From the NCBI GenBank assembly GCA_026874595.1, contig CM049320.1:5647464-5711463 (forward strand): a DNA stretch of 64,000 bases. Reading direction: 5' to 3'. The DNA comes from Sipunculus nudus (taxonomy: Eukaryota > Annelida > Sipuncula > Golfingiida > Sipunculidae). The notes under the pieces are model-generated. The model was not told the origin of the DNA and ran no database searches. It saw only the letters and a program-made list of their open reading frames with translations. Within the stretch, counting starts at the first letter, position 1; every line of letters starts with the position of its first letter. Shown one piece after another: positions 11,764-25,332 of the stretch. The position numbers and the translations under genes are program-made.

Positions 11764-13400
11764 GACAACCCGACTCAGTAGACAATCGGATAATTGGGCT
11801 GGTAGGCCTACACGAGTCGTGATTTAAGTATTATCGAGGAATATATCACAGTGGTCTTGCATCAGGTTGCATTCATATTGTGGTAAACGGCCGATAATCT
11901 CAATATTATGCTAAGAATGATGAATTAACACAATAGTATACATGTGAGCTCATAACCCCAACTAAAACGTCGTCTCCATACACACGGGTCATTTCCTGTA
12001 TCGCCAGTGTTCATGCGGTCATAAATTCAACAAACATGCCGAGGGGTTTACCAATGGTCTTGGTAAAAACAGTTTTTATCGCCCATGTTTGGTATTATTA
12101 GAAAGTAATTCCTCCTTGTCCTTCGCTTTTCTTCACCCCTATATATATACCACCAAATGCCACCATCCGAGCCATGAAGAGAGGCTTGTTATAGTAATTA
12201 TAACCAACTGTTCAATCCATATTAACTATATATTAATATAAAATAAGACAATACATATTATATAAATTTTATCATGCTTATAACTGTTATATCAGACTGA
12301 ATACGTGCGTGGCTGGATACGCACCTATGTTAAAAGCTCACATCTGTCAGCTGTATAGATTCTGCCTTGTGTGTACCTACTGGAATTGTGCTAAAAGTCC
12401 ATTTTTCATCAGCACACCCAACGGGTTAAACTTGAAAAATTTGTTGAATACTGCACTTTTAAATAAGTGTGACATTTGCTGAGGGTAGGTCTATCATATT
12501 AAAATCTGATTTCTTCTTGTTTTTTATCCTTTTAATTTGCATGCTAACAATGCATTAACTGCTTTGCAGAGGTTAGGGATGAAATAAATTTAGGTATCCC
12601 GTCTGGTATCAAAGTGGGAGCTTGAAATATCCGTGAAGAAAAGTTAGGATTTTTAAAAATCTACAAACATGATATTAAATTTTACCATCATCTTAACATT
12701 CATGTAAATCTTTATAAGTGCAATATATAAATATCTAACAGTTATGGTGAAATATAATGTACATGTATAAGTTGTATTGAACATGTTTTTGAACACCATG
12801 TCTGCTTCAAAGGAAAGACTTGTACATAATTTATTTAGACTACATGCGTGCATACAAGATATGCGCCTATGTAGAAGCTCACACCGGTTACTGTATAGAT
12901 TCTAAGCTTCTCTTGTCATGAAGTGATGGCTTTCAGACTGTATGTTGGCCTGAAAACAGAATTAACACACATTAGAGGTGCGCAACATGTTGCTGTATGC
13001 TGCCGTTGTACTATGGTGTTGAATGCATGATAATATATATACTCAACACTCCTGTAGACACCTTTTGCAGATTACTAATATTGTAATATGGTAATGATGC
13101 AGACTTTAGACTGTATGCTCGTATGAACGAGCAAACACGTGTCAGTAAAGTGGAACTGCTCTTTGCTGTGATGCTATTTTTGTGATATAAAACGTGTTCC
13201 TTCCCAACGAGTTGCCTCTAAAATTCACTTTGCAATAATGCGTTTGTGTCAACAAAATACTTTCATTTTCTGACATTATGCACAAATGTAGATTCATGTA
13301 GTACATGCATATATTGTTAGAAATATTCACCACATGTACGAGTCGGTGCTGCCAGGTTCAAGCTAGCTTATCTTCTTATGGATGGATGCTAAGAAAATGG
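11764..13400. other. Non-coding stretch with a short duplicated motif
   Basis: No gene supported. About 60 bases near 12302-12366 (cacctatgttaaaagctcaca...gtatagattct) recur near 12845-12904 (cgcctatgtagaagctcacac...gtatagattct). Confidence 0.5.
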
Positions 13401-13405
13401 TATAG

Positions 13406-13616
13406 TAGAAGCGGATCCAAGGGGGGGGGGGGGGGGCGGGGCAGGGGTTCCGGACCCCCCTTTTTTCATCAGAAACAACGTTTTTAAGGGCTTCAGACAA
13501 AATTTTGCGGCCTGGCCCCCCTTTTTCAGACCTGGGGAACTTTTTTTAGGTTTTTCATTAGTCATCCAGGGTTGGACCTTCCCGCCCCCTTTTCCTAAAT
13601 CCTGGATCCGCCCCTG
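13406..13616 (-). mobile_element. 211-bp MITE, copy 1 (5-bp target duplication tatag)
   Basis: The ends are tagaagcggatcca (left) and tggatccgcccctg (right), imperfect inverted repeats containing GGATCC. They are flanked by direct tatag at 13401-13405 and 13617-13621. The interior carries long G and C runs and the words tttttcatcagaaacaacg and cttcagacaaaattttg. The same sequence lies at 55566-55774 in the opposite orientation, with its own 5-bp duplication, which fixes the element ends. No coding capacity. Terminal CAGGGGCGG suggests a hAT-like relative; this is an inference. Confidence 0.85.
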
Positions 13617-14235
13617 TATAGCAAGGCGATAGAAAGAAAATCAAATTCACAAAATAAGGTTGAAAAATATAATGCACCCTCAGGTTCCAGATATGCACTC
13701 TAACTTCATCAACTTGATTACCTCAACATTCAGTACAAAGTTTGTTTTGAGTTCCTATCGACTTGACTGCTGATTGTAACTTTTCTGTGCTTTCAGCTTA
13801 AGCTTTGGCAACTTTTGTACAGTAACACTTTCCCTTCATGTCAGTTTTATGCCAAAGTGCAGAATGCTTGGGAAACTTGTATTTCATACCATTCGCTTCA
13901 TCAAGTGAACAAACATTAAAGAGAATAGACTATTACTGAATAGAACAGTTTATAACGTCAATTTTTGTAATATTGCCAGGATTTTTTATAACCTGTGCTT
14001 GAGTATTTTCTTTTAGATTTGGCATGAAAACAGCGTTTTTCTTCTGGTCAAAAACCAACGATTCCAATTTACTAACTATCGGTTCTTAAGAGCTTATGTG
14101 CAAGGTTCAGTGCGATCTTCAGTTTTGGATCCTGTGCACATGAAGATAAATTGTTTAAATAAATCGAGCAAATATTTCTTATTTCTAATATTTAATACAT
14201 TTATTAAAAGTGAACATTATGTTAGAAAACGAAGT

Positions 14236-15116
14236 ATTTTAACCAGGGTTGGGGCCAGGTACAAGTGAAAGTACCTAGGCACAGGTACAGGTACTTGTGA
14301 ATTGGCCAGGTACAGGTACAGGTACAGGTACTTGATTTTCACAGAGTACCTAGGTACAGATACAGGTACTTCAGAAAGTACCTAGGTACAGGTACAGGTA
14401 CATTTATTTGAGGATCACTTCAAAGATGTTTTTTACGGCATATATTTACGAATATGCAAGTTTACATGCCTTTTGTCTATCAAACACTACTGAAGCCATT
14501 TGTTAAAGTATATTTTTTTAGAACGTATTAACTGTATCGCACCATACGTTCACAAAAATGATATGTAAGTGTATTAAAAGTCCATTAAGTGCACCAATTA
14601 ATGTATGACACCATACATTCACAATAATGAAAGTCAAGTCTACTGCAAGTTTTTTAAGTACACCAAGTACAGTATGACAGGGATTATTCTGAAACCATAC
14701 TTCACAAACAGGATATTTGTGTTAAAAATGTTCATTAAGTGCACCAAGTATAGTATAATCAAATGATTTGCTTGGGTTACAGCTGATTTCACACATGTGA
14801 CCATTCTGGAGGTGTGATAACAGTTCAGTTCATGAGCAGGTTATCACACTGATGGCTTGCTGATTATTTTACACTATAGGTAACCAAATTTAATACTAAA
14901 AGAGAAAAAAAACTAAAAAAAAATGAAAATATGAAAATGTGCCTGGAGTACCTTGTACCAGGTACAGGTACTATAGTTCCAGGTACAGGTACAGGTACAA
15001 GGTACTTCCTACTCATGACTTGCAGGTACAGGTACAGGTACAGGTACTCTGAAATGTGTACCTAGGTACAGGTACAGGTACAGGTACAAGTACCTGGCCC
15101 CAACCCTGATTTTAAC
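14236..15116. mobile_element. Non-autonomous hAT-type element with CAGGTA hexamer arrays
   Basis: The element spans 14244-15108. It begins cagggttggggccaggtac and ends with the inverse, gtacctggccccaaccctg. A perfect 8-bp target duplication attttaac flanks it (14236-14243 and 15109-15116). An 8-bp duplication plus termini starting CAG are diagnostic of the hAT superfamily. Both subterminal zones (about 14255-14405 and 14945-15095) are arrays of caggta/ctaggtacaggtac words, which in hAT elements usually serve as transposase-binding repeats. No transposase frame is present in 865 bp. Insertion and ends look nearly undecayed. Confidence 0.92.
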
Positions 15117-15249
15117 ACAACACTTGAAAATGCAAAGTCAATGTTAGCTTATTGGAAAGGAGCAATGTAGCCGGTAAACGGTACACTGCACTAGTGTCTA
15201 CAAGTGTCCAGATTCTGTTATGCACCATCACCACAATATGGGGTTACGG

Positions 15250-15312
15250 GGTTAGAACGTCGCCTCGTGGTTAAGGACGTGGTTGTAGGTTCCCGGTTCA
15301 AACCCCGTCGAT
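15250..15312 (+). repeat. tRNA-like SINE head fragment
   Basis: The segment gtggttaaggacgtggttg followed by ggttcccggttcaaacccc resembles a polymerase III A-box region and a clear B box (ggttcaaaccc). It cannot fold as a complete tRNA and has no tail, so it is read as a truncated tRNA-derived SINE. Confidence 0.5.
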
Positions 15313-16009
15313 GTCTTAAATGGCATAATGGTAAAATCGCGCCACAAACCACGATATTTGCTCTAAAGTTTTAACGATAGGTTATGACTTCTATCTAACA
15401 ACATATCTTTAACATATGTATAACCTAATTCTCATTCAACAGAAAGTGATAACAACAGGCCTGAATCTATCATTTTAAAGAAAGCGTAGCATACCGCATA
15501 ATGTTGTGAGCCTCTTAATATGTACTGATTATTTCTTTACGCAAGCAAAAAGTCTGGAAGCTTTATCATCACCTCAAGGCAAAAGAGCCATTAAGTTATA
15601 AACAAAAACAATTTTTTACATGGATTGTAAAACTTGTTATAATAACTACTACAAGGCACTTTCCATGGCTGGGATGGCGTAGTGGAGGATCGAATCAGAG
15701 GACACGAAGAAAACAACCGAGAGTACACTGTACGGACCACTACAACCCACTCTCACAGCAACATCGGGGACAGAAACTTGGTCGCCTGTGAAGAAAGCCG
15801 AGCGTTTACCAACCGACTGTTCTTTTCTTTACATTAAGAGAGACATAATATTCAATTACTTAAAAACTATCAAATATATAATATTTCAACAGGGTAACAA
15901 AAAATACGTTTAACATTAGATGTGCTGGTAAAAAGGGCAATTTTAGCACAATTTCAATACCAACAAAATCATACTTCATTCACACATTCATGGTACAGGC
16001 CTCAAAACC

Positions 16010-16520
16010 TATATAAATGAATTTCTCGCCCCAAATGACATACATACTGTGCACTTGCAATGCATTCAAGGACAAATATATCTTGGAGTTTTACCAAGAT
16101 TTGGTGATTTTGCTCGGCCCCATATCTGAAAATATAGAGTATGGTCATGAATATTATCATGCCAAGTTTCATTCTTCTTTGAGCTGTTGCACAATTCTTC
16201 TTAATATGCAGCTTAATCGGTGAAGTAATGGGAAAAATAACAAATTTCATGATAAAAAGTTGAATTTCTCAGTCCAAAAAAAACATAGTATTACCGTACT
16301 CGCAATGCTTTCTGGGGACATTATAACTCAAGTAATGGACATTTTCTAATCTGGCGGCCATCTTGGCCGCCATCTTGGATTTTGGCCAAGATATTTTATT
16401 TTCAGCTTGGCCCTATATCTAAAATTCATCAATGAGCTCCAAAGAATACTTTTGCCAAGTTCATGTGTCTTTCAATTTTTGCACAATTCCTCCTAATATG
16501 GGAGCTTAACCGCTGGACAA
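16010..16520. repeat. Two-unit degenerate repeat of ~250 bases
   Basis: Two successive units share tgcaatgc/gcaatgctttc, ggccc(c)atatct.aaaat, tgccaagttcat.t.tctttca, gcacaattc.tcctaatatg and gcttaacc/gcttaatcgg. The second unit contains a hairpin-prone stretch (ggcggccatcttggccgcc). The short overlapping frames on both strands are not genes. Confidence 0.6.
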
Positions 16521-17057
16521 TACCTGATCATACTCCCTTTATCCAAATGTAAACACAAGAATTCACAGTCCTCTGGTGACATGCATGTTGATGACATTAT
16601 CAAGTAAGCCCGATTTCGGACCAAGGAAAATAAGGACAGACCATCGATAAAGAAGCCAATCTTAGGCAGGTCATCTATATTGCATTTTTAGCGTTAATGA
16701 TTTGTTATCCCGAGTTCACAAATTAAAATATGTGTTTTAATTGTGTGTAGGTGTCCTTGTCTGAGAAGCTGTCATAAGTCATGGGCAACCTACATTTTTT
16801 ATTAATCTATGACGAGTTCCATACATTTTCACATATAAGCAGTGTTGTAAATGTATTTAACACTTTCATAGGCTTTTTCTCTTGTATACCTCCACATAAT
16901 TGACAGATTTTCATCCATTTTCCGCCACCTTTTAATCAGATAAAGGTATATTTTTAAAAAGAATATATGACATGCGACAAGTATATCATTTTATATCCAT
17001 ACATTTGCAAACTTAATGGGTGCTTTTGCCTTTGTACTCAAAAGCGTAAAGACATGA

Positions 17058-17402
17058 ATCGTGGTGGCGTAATGGATAGGGCGCTGGACTTGTGACCGCA
17101 GGGTCTTGGGTTCGCGTCCCGTTTTAACCGCCGTCTGCGCTAAGACTCTTAGGCAAAGTCTTCACCACAAGGGTGCGCTCTCTCGACCCAGGAGTAAATG
17201 GGTACTGGTCATGGGAGGTAGGCAAATGTAGAACGAATAACCCTCTGGCACCTGATATGGCAGCTTGGGTTGTATGCCTCCCAGAGAGCCGAGAAAAACA
17301 ACAAGAATGAACAGGCCCGAAGGACCAGGAAGGCAAAGTCGTATGAGAGTGACATCGTCGGTGATATCAGACTATAAAAACCCTCACCTTTACCTTTACC
17401 TT
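17058..17402 (+). mobile_element. tRNA-derived SINE with conserved body and (ACCTTT)n tail
   Basis: The head has an A-box-like tggcgtaatggatagggcg and a B box gggttcgcgtccc. Next comes a body with ctcttaggcaaagtcttcac and cgacccaggagtaaatgggtac, words reminiscent of the conserved central domains shared by many invertebrate SINEs. It ends in a repeated cacctttacctttacctt tail (about 17384-17402). There is no acceptor-stem pairing, so it is not a working tRNA gene. Related heads lie near 37433 and 15250. The overlapping frames at 17124-17336 and 17265-17462 are by-products. Confidence 0.75.
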
Positions 17403-17894
17403 CCGTTTTGCTTGATTCCGAGAATTGTTATTGATCAATTATTTGAATTGGCATTCATCTGAAATATGAGATGTGAGGAATGAAAATAAAATAGAATTGT
17501 TGAAAATTTTATCGAATTAAGAGCAACCAAATGCGCAAAGAATATTGATGAAAAGAATTGATGTGAAAATAGTTCAATCTGTAACCTCTGGTCTACAATT
17601 TACAGGTGTAAAAAAGTCATTGGAGTAAATCGTCAAAATAACTCAGCTAATGATTGCTGTTTTAGTGAGAGGCTTGTGATTAGTAGAATTGGAAGACAAA
17701 AACTACTTAAATGGCCAGCTTTGCGAGGTTTTTCTGTGCAAGCTCTCTAGGTTCTTTGCCGTCTTCCTTCCGGTCGTTTATAAAATGGGCACATTTATAC
17801 ATTGTTCGAACAACAAATACAAAATTAGACATTTATTAACCAATAATGTTCCTTCCTCAGCTGATCTGTACCTGAAATAATGTGATCAACCTGT

Positions 17895-18120
17895 CTGTCA
17901 GTCCATTTTAGCTCAGCTGACTATAAGTCAATTGAGCTATAGCGATGGCTTTTGTCTGTCGGCCTTCACACGGGCACGTTTTGAAACCGTTGGAACTATG
18001 ATTCCGAAATTCGACATAAAGTTAGATGTCCCAAAGATCCTCTACCAAACCCCAAGCGTGCATCTCTGCGATTTCATTCCTTCGCAAATTTCAGAAAACC
18101 CCTCCGGTTTCCAGTAAAAG
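17895..18120. repeat. Dispersed-repeat-like segment ('ttttagctcagctgac...')
   Basis: The start ttttagctcagctgactata, then ttgagctatagcgatggctttt and gtctgtcgg, resembles a widespread interspersed repeat of lophotrochozoan genomes (tagctcacctgagc...gagctattgtgat). The small frame inside (17932-18117) is not considered a gene. Confidence 0.4.
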
Positions 18121-20950
18121 CCTGTTGTTACACTTACATTTAGACTACTAGTTTCGATTTGTTTATATTTATATATTCCTCTCTCAGCATACTTTTCTGA
18201 ATGGGCATCCTTGTAAAATTACATTTGCAATAAATAATTAAAAATAAATAAACAACAACAAACCTCTTTCCCATGTTATGTTCCAGCATTGCACGTGTAC
18301 CCCGACTTATTTTATTGTGCTCCGAGGACAATAGGATCAGTGTCAGTCACTTACTTGCTCTCCCCGACACGCACAAAGCATAATCTCGTAATCTCGTTAG
18401 GTCTTGGCTTTTCAAACAAGGTCGTTAGCTTCATTCTAACAAAATTCACCTGAGGATCGGGTCGCATCCCGTGAAACAGTCTGTAGTGAATTTACATTGT
18501 TGTTTTTCTTCAGTGTTATGTATTCCTCTGTATATTTTCTATTTACATGCAAGAAATTAGGTCAATATTGCGTTACGTTAAAAGTTAGACCGGCTTCTGT
18601 GACTCGGGGGTAACAGAATTCAAAGCCAGTGATTTAGGAGGTAGTGATTTCAAATCTCAGGAGAGGCAGTGAGATTTTCACGGTAGGCACCCTTCCAGGG
18701 TAGGCGTCCGGCACGCTTAATGGGAAGACTGTGCCTCACGTCCGGGTATCACTCACAAACAAATATCTCTTTAGATGGTTCTTCGGTGTGATGACACAGC
18801 AATGGGGATGATGACACAAACATGACCCGTAGATGTGGTAGTTAGCGGGCTTGGATGACACCAAGATACAAAAATAATATGATAGGAAGCGAGTGCTACC
18901 GCCCTGTCACGTAGTCCCAAATTTAAATGGAACTCTGCAGATGTACATAATCAGATTAAGCATTTGGTAAGAGAGCATAAAAGATGTAGGTTGTTACCTC
19001 CACCAAAAAGTCTTGAAAAATGTTAAAAGTTTTATACAAGAACATAATGTAACTTATATATATTTATTATTATGTTTTACACTATTGTCACGTTATGGGG
19101 AATGTGTTATGTCATGATGTCTGTTTAACCTTTATATTATATAAAATCATATTTATATCATAAAATGGATATTCCTATCCAATATTTCGGTATATTCAGC
19201 ATTAAATATTTGTTTTTATGCACCCGTGGAAAATCTACTGTTCTTTAAGATGAATACTTTGGAATGAACTGATAGGAACTTACTGTCACATATATTTCCA
19301 ATCTTTTTGTATGAACTATTTTCATGTGGGTTACCTACATGATATAAAAAAATTACTTGTGCTTGACATCTCCCGTGAAAAGATATGCTTATCAAGAAAC
19401 CACACAAAGAAATGTGATTTGGAAAAGACGTGACGCATGTAGAGAATTTCGAGTGAGAATGTTTTTACCGATATACAACATGTATACAACATCATTAATG
19501 CTGGAGTGATGGCAATATATTTGTTAGTTGAGGGTAGTATCAGGTATTCAAACAGACACGCTTGCACATGTGAAAAGACAGGCTCCAGCAAATAGCTTCA
19601 AACAGTATTGTTGTGAGGATTTTATGCGAGTCTTATTAAACGACATGGAATTAAAAGCAGGTCGGATAGAAAACTGAACACGCTCCCAGATAAAAGGCAT
19701 GTTAACAAATTTCTGTGCAAGAAATACAGAAAATTTTAGCCTTGGGTCCTTGCTTTGCTTTTTAGCAAATTTACTCAAACATTTATGAACAGCTTTTCGA
19801 AAATGTGTCAAAAGCTAGGGCAAACCGTAAAAACAACCCGATAATTGTTTGAGGGAGGAAATCAGGATCAATATAATTCTTTTTTTTTTTCTAAAATACC
19901 ATTATGACGAAAATCTATTTCTTTGTTTACGTGTAGACGCTACCAATTCATGATAGTGTTTATATATGAAACGTACATATTACAAGATTTATGCTAAAGA
20001 GATTCTGGGGGAAGTTTGCGGGCTCATAATTAGTTTGTTAAAGGATTCTATATCGGTTTAAAGATGTACTGGTAACACCTTTTCAATATGTGTAAAATAG
20101 GTAGGCTGCTCGGGCCGAAGCGTATAAGTGTATAATTATAGCATTTACAATCCATTCAACGAGCGTTGAAAATCTAAAAAGAAATTAATAAAAAACAACT
20201 GTCCCAGAAGAGCACATCGACGATACATGTGCCAAATTTTGGGGGACAAATGAGGGCGGAAGCAGGTATATATATTACTCTGTAGATCTACTGATGTGCT
20301 CAGACCTGAGCAGCTATAATACTACTTGAGAAAACACAAACCCGCCACTGATCTGCGCATATCACGCCTGCTGCATGATTTGTACTTTTTATATATATAT
20401 GAAATCTAAAGACTCGCTGAAATAGAATCGACCATATTAGCGTAGAAGTATGTAAATAGTGGTTTAAAGCGCTGATAACAGTGGCTGCGATAAGTCAATA
20501 GGTTTAAGGGTCAATCGGCATGTGTTACGTTGGACTTCTTATCTACCCATACATCAGTAGCTGCACTTGTTGTATAGTCTAATGAACTTTGTTCGATCAA
20601 TTCCGGCATGCATGTAATATAGTGACAGAGACCTAGCCACAGACCATTCAATTAATGTTTGCTGTAAGAACACGATATAAATAGATGCAGGTGAGTCAGG
20701 AATCTTTCACATTTGTTCACATTTAGCCTAGGAATATCCTCAAGTCTCTCTTGTCAAGTATGCATGCCGTATGACTGCGTTAAAAATGTCCTCGATTATA
20801 ATAATTAGTGGCACGACTGAAAAAGAACTGGGCTGTCAAATGCAAAAACGTATCGATATTTTTAAAGTAAATATAATTCAGGTATTACCTGTTGGTTTTC
20901 GAAATAAACTGAAAGTAATCCTCTTTAATTTGAAATAGATATATTTTATA
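18121..20950. other. Non-coding stretch upstream of the kelch gene
   Basis: No supportable exon. A weak tRNA-like B-box remnant lies near 18640 (gatttcaaatctcag). A TATA-like motif (gatataaatag) lies at about 20675-20686, roughly 300 bases before the first recognised kelch exon, and is followed by caggtgagtc. It could be a promoter with a small untranslated first exon, but this is unproven. Confidence 0.35.
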
Positions 20951-20978
20951 TTGAAAGAATTGTTCGTATGCCTGACAG

Positions 20979-23775
20979 TAATGGCATTATGGAAGGTTAT
21001 AAAGGGGGCAGGACTACAGAAAGGCGGACATGCGACTGTCTTTATGCCCGGGAGAAGTGTTATTTACAGCATGGGAGGATATCCCTACGGACAAGATGGG
21101 AAATTGGAGACTCTAACACTGCACACCGGTAAACTTTTTTTTGTAACTATATTCAATAAGGATTGCTCTTCAGTGGTTAAAAGAGAGAGAACACCCTCTT
21201 GTTCACTGATTGGGCAACACGTCACAAACTAAAATGAAAACAAAATACAGATCACTTGCCCGAGGATTAAATTTTAATTTTACATGGTTTGATAGCAAGA
21301 AATCAATGTATTAGCAACCGTCTCACATGCACCGCAGATTACGTACGAGGAACATAACATATATACCATATACCATATGATATGCTGCTCATTTATACCT
21401 AGGGCTAACCCTTGACACGTATTTTGTCTCCACACCAAATAATTGTCAATAACTGACCTTTCATATTTAACATATAAAAGTACATTTATACAAAAAAATC
21501 CTTTTTGAAAAACACCGATGACTGTACCAGAGCGGGCTGGGTCTTTGATACTGATTGGAAGTTCCACTTTTTAGACACCCATGTATGGAAAGGTGTTTCC
21601 TGTGAATTTACCCCTGGAGCCCGCTGTGAATACTGTGCCGTTGTATATCAGAGTAAGATCTATATATGGTAAGGCAGAAAACGAGAGGAAAAGGGCGACA
21701 GTATACTTTGGTGTTTTGATCCAGGTATTCGATTTCAAATTTTTCTACATAATTCAACAATTAATGTGTAACGCATGTGTATTTTTTGTTTGGACCCGGC
21801 GTCAGTTAGATAAAAATGATTAATAAATCAAACGTGACAACAGTGTGTTGTATACCTCGGATTCAAACAGGTAACTCTTTAATATCCTTGCATCAAATTA
21901 TATGTCCATAGGTTAAACAAATGCTACTGTATTCTAATCTCTTACGTGATAAACAAATTATTTTTAAGTTTATTCACGTGTAGATTAAATACGGAACAGT
22001 TACATACGTTTAAAAGCAATACGTATCCCTTAATTTTTTAGCATTTAACCTAAAGAATAAAGGTACTATCGCTTGTATCGAATACGGGAAAATTTACGTA
22101 AAATCAATTTATTTACTGAGTTAACATACTAATTATTTTTTTAATGTTACATATAAATGGTCAATTAAACATACATGTATATCACAAGTTTTAAATCTGT
22201 ATGCGGTCAACTAGAGACAATTATGGTAAAGTTTATAGGCATTTACAAGCATATTTAACTGCTTTTCCTGTGCCAAAGACGGTTTGATTTATTAATATTA
22301 TGGTTCATGGATCAGAAACCGAGCAATGGTCTTCTCCAAATGTGCACGGTGATGTACCTGCAGCCCGATATGGACATTCTGCTTGTGTTATCAATGACCG
22401 TATGCTTGTATTCGGTGGCGTCATCTTTGTATGTATTACATATATGCATATACAATTAAGAAATAATATGCTTTCGCATACTTTACAATTATGTAATTAT
22501 TTTTTTTATCTGAAGAACGGTAATACAAGGACAAACAACATTTTGAATAAATCTGATTTTATTCATCTAATACCCTTTAACTTTTAATGTGGACTTTGTC
22601 TAACTGATGAATTATTTAACTTCCAGGGTACTAACCGTCCCGTGAATGAACTTCTCATTTTTAATTTTGGAACGTTCACCTGGTGTTCAGAACGTACTTT
22701 AGTAAGTAAAGTGAGTAAAATTTGTTAATATTAATAATGAACCTCAGCACCCTGCTTAAAGTAAATTGTAAAATGAAAATGTATATACTTCGTCAATCTG
22801 TTCAAGTAATCCAACACAAAATTCATGCCGCGAAATACGAAAATTTAAATGTGTTAACGCACACCAATATTAGGTTGGTGTGCTGGCTGGTGTCCTCTTA
22901 TATTCTACGTTAGCTGTTTGATTGACATGGTTTAAGTGGAACACTTTGTGCATAATGTGATAGAGATGGTGCAACAGGACAGATGAATGGGAAGGAAATT
23001 GAAGAGAAAAAGTGAGACAAACAGGACACAGGAGAACGCGAGCTTAAATAGATAAGACAAAAAGTGTTAAAATGATGTAATGAGGGAGCATAATAAAGCT
23101 GAAACAATTTACGTGACCTATTTGTGTAGATATTGTCATGCTTATTCGTCATATTGATGTAAATAAGAATGAATGGACATTGTGAGAAAAGAATGTGTGA
23201 CATCCTGGTAAGAAACATAGGTGTGATCAATATAATATTTCTCTATGAAACTATTCTGTTACTTGTTATCAAATCAATGTATAAATGCTTTTTTTAAATA
23301 GTTAAAGTAGCAGATCAACATTTTGCCCTCGAGAACATTTGTGAAAAATAAACTGATTTTTATTCTAGGATGCTGCCACTATCCCGCCCCGTGCTTATCA
23401 TACTGCCTCTGTGATTGGCAACATGATGTACATTTTAGGGGGTGACAGGGGTCAACCCAGCGTGCAGGATACATTATTACAAGTATATAAAAATAATAGC
23501 AGCACTAATACATGGGACACACCAGCTATGACTGGAGACATTCCGATTCACCGAAGTGGTCACAGTACAGGTATTTCGGGTTTTCTTACCTTTACCTTTT
23601 TTTCTGAGACACTGTATCAGTGTTTGTATATTTTATTAATGATTGTCATATTTAACGGCTACATCTTTCTTTAGAGTTGAAGGGTAATATATTTGATTTT
23701 ATTTTTTGGTTTTTAAATGTTTGTTCAATGATGTCATTTCACATTAGTTTTTATTTCAAAATTTATTTTACTTTG

Positions 23776-23827
<52 letters not shown>

Positions 23828-25332
23828 GTCAACCATAATGGAATAATTCTTTCAAAACGGGTATGATGTTTACCACATTTGTAAAATATGTTAATGTTCT
23901 TGGCTGTGATCTTGCTGGTATTTATGTTATGTTATATGTATTCTAAATACTATGTAGTTACAGTTTATAATTATTTATTGTAGTAACATTACGGAATTAC
24001 ATTTATGTCTTCGGAGGGCAAACGAGTCAGGGAAGGAGTAATGATCTCTATAGATTCGACACGGGTAAGTTGATTCATGTAGTGTAGAGTTGACCACGAT
24101 GTTCACCTTAAGAAGGTCAATTGACCTTAATAAGCTTAAAAGCTTAACGTTTTACTTCCGACTTTTCAATTTCCAACACATAGACAATGGATCAGGAGTG
24201 CGATTTCTAAACAGGGCGGATAGTTTTAACCAAATTAATATATATATATATATATATATACTAAACTGGTCGTCCTATGACATTGCCTCACTTTTTGTAA
24301 TACTCATGTTTCAGAAGGTACATGATAACATATGATTTTTTTTATCAGCCATCGTATTGGTATTGGTGTTTCATTCTGTTTCTCATTATAAATACTTGTT
24401 CAAATGCGCTTACTCCTTCCGTTTATTATCAGAGTACAACAAATTTCAATTAATAAACGATGGTTGAGTTATTTCGCTTGGAGATGTTTCAGTAAATCAT
24501 ATCCTTCCTAACTTGATATACTGGCCTGAGCCCAGCTCCTGCGGAGGAAATTTGAATGTGTACTATATACATGGTTGCAGAAGGAGATTGAACATATATC
24601 TCTTTACTGATTTTGTTTTCTTCAGACAATAATAATTGGACTCTTTTACGACCCAGCGGGATTCCACCGCCTCCCGTCAGGGATCACTCGTGTGTCTCGG
24701 ACGGGAAGACTCTGTTCATATTCGGGTTTGTAAATCATTCCTTACTATCATTCCATTCGGCCATGTTCCTCTATTAAGGAAAAAATGTTCATATATTATA
24801 TAATGTGTTAAACAACTTGAAACGCTTTGTTATTTTTGTTTTGTGTCTTTTCATCCTCACGATGATCTATTATAAGCACGAGTTTAGTTATTTCCCGGTT
24901 AATTTCAGTATTACGTTCAAAGCTTACCTTCAGGTGATAAATGCACACTGGTTTAAAAAGTCAACATTTTTATTTACCTGTCGTGTTCTGTCTTGTGCTC
25001 TGGTTAAACAAATATATTTACTAATAGTATCCCAAACTGTTTTAAGCATTCTGTTTCTATATGTGTGTAGACCTGATACTGTTCATGTGTCAATCATGCT
25101 TTCCTCATAAGTTCACTCGCACAGAATAAACATAACATAGACTACAGAAATATGGTTTCTTCTTCTGTTTTATAATTAATGTTATACTTTAGGTAATGTC
25201 TACCATATTCGTTTACTCTTCATAATGGAAATAGCTTGATTAAAAGGTAGAAAGTAATCTCTTTTTTAAATCGTTTTAGGGGAGAATTGAAAGAGTCTAA
25301 ATTATACGATGACCTAGTCATGCTGGACTTAG
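20979..25332 (+). CDS. Kelch-repeat (beta-propeller) protein, at least eight exons
   Basis: Exons: 20979-21128, 21575-21668, 22316-22428, 22627-22701, 23369-23570, 23984-24064, 24626-24725 and 25280-25332. All have AG acceptors and GT donors. Phases match at every join except between exons 2 and 3, where exon 2 ends in phase 2 and exon 3 needs phase 1, so an exon is probably missed there. About six kelch motifs are visible, each a polar-HS/A..V..-hydrophobic-GG blade: SVIYSMGG, KIYIW, RYGHSACVINDRMLVFGG, RAYHTASVIGNMMYILGG, NYIYVFGG and TLFIFGG. Tryptophans follow at the expected places (NNNWTLL, TWCS, NTWDTP). Kelch propellers are protein-interaction platforms. No BTB, BACK or F-box domain is seen. 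The 5' end (perhaps ATG 20981, or an upstream exon) and the 3' end are not fixed. Confidence 0.78.

Noticed and set aside
17058-17135. tRNA gene
   Set aside because: A and B boxes are present, but there is no acceptor-stem pairing and a SINE body and tail follow. Called as a SINE instead.
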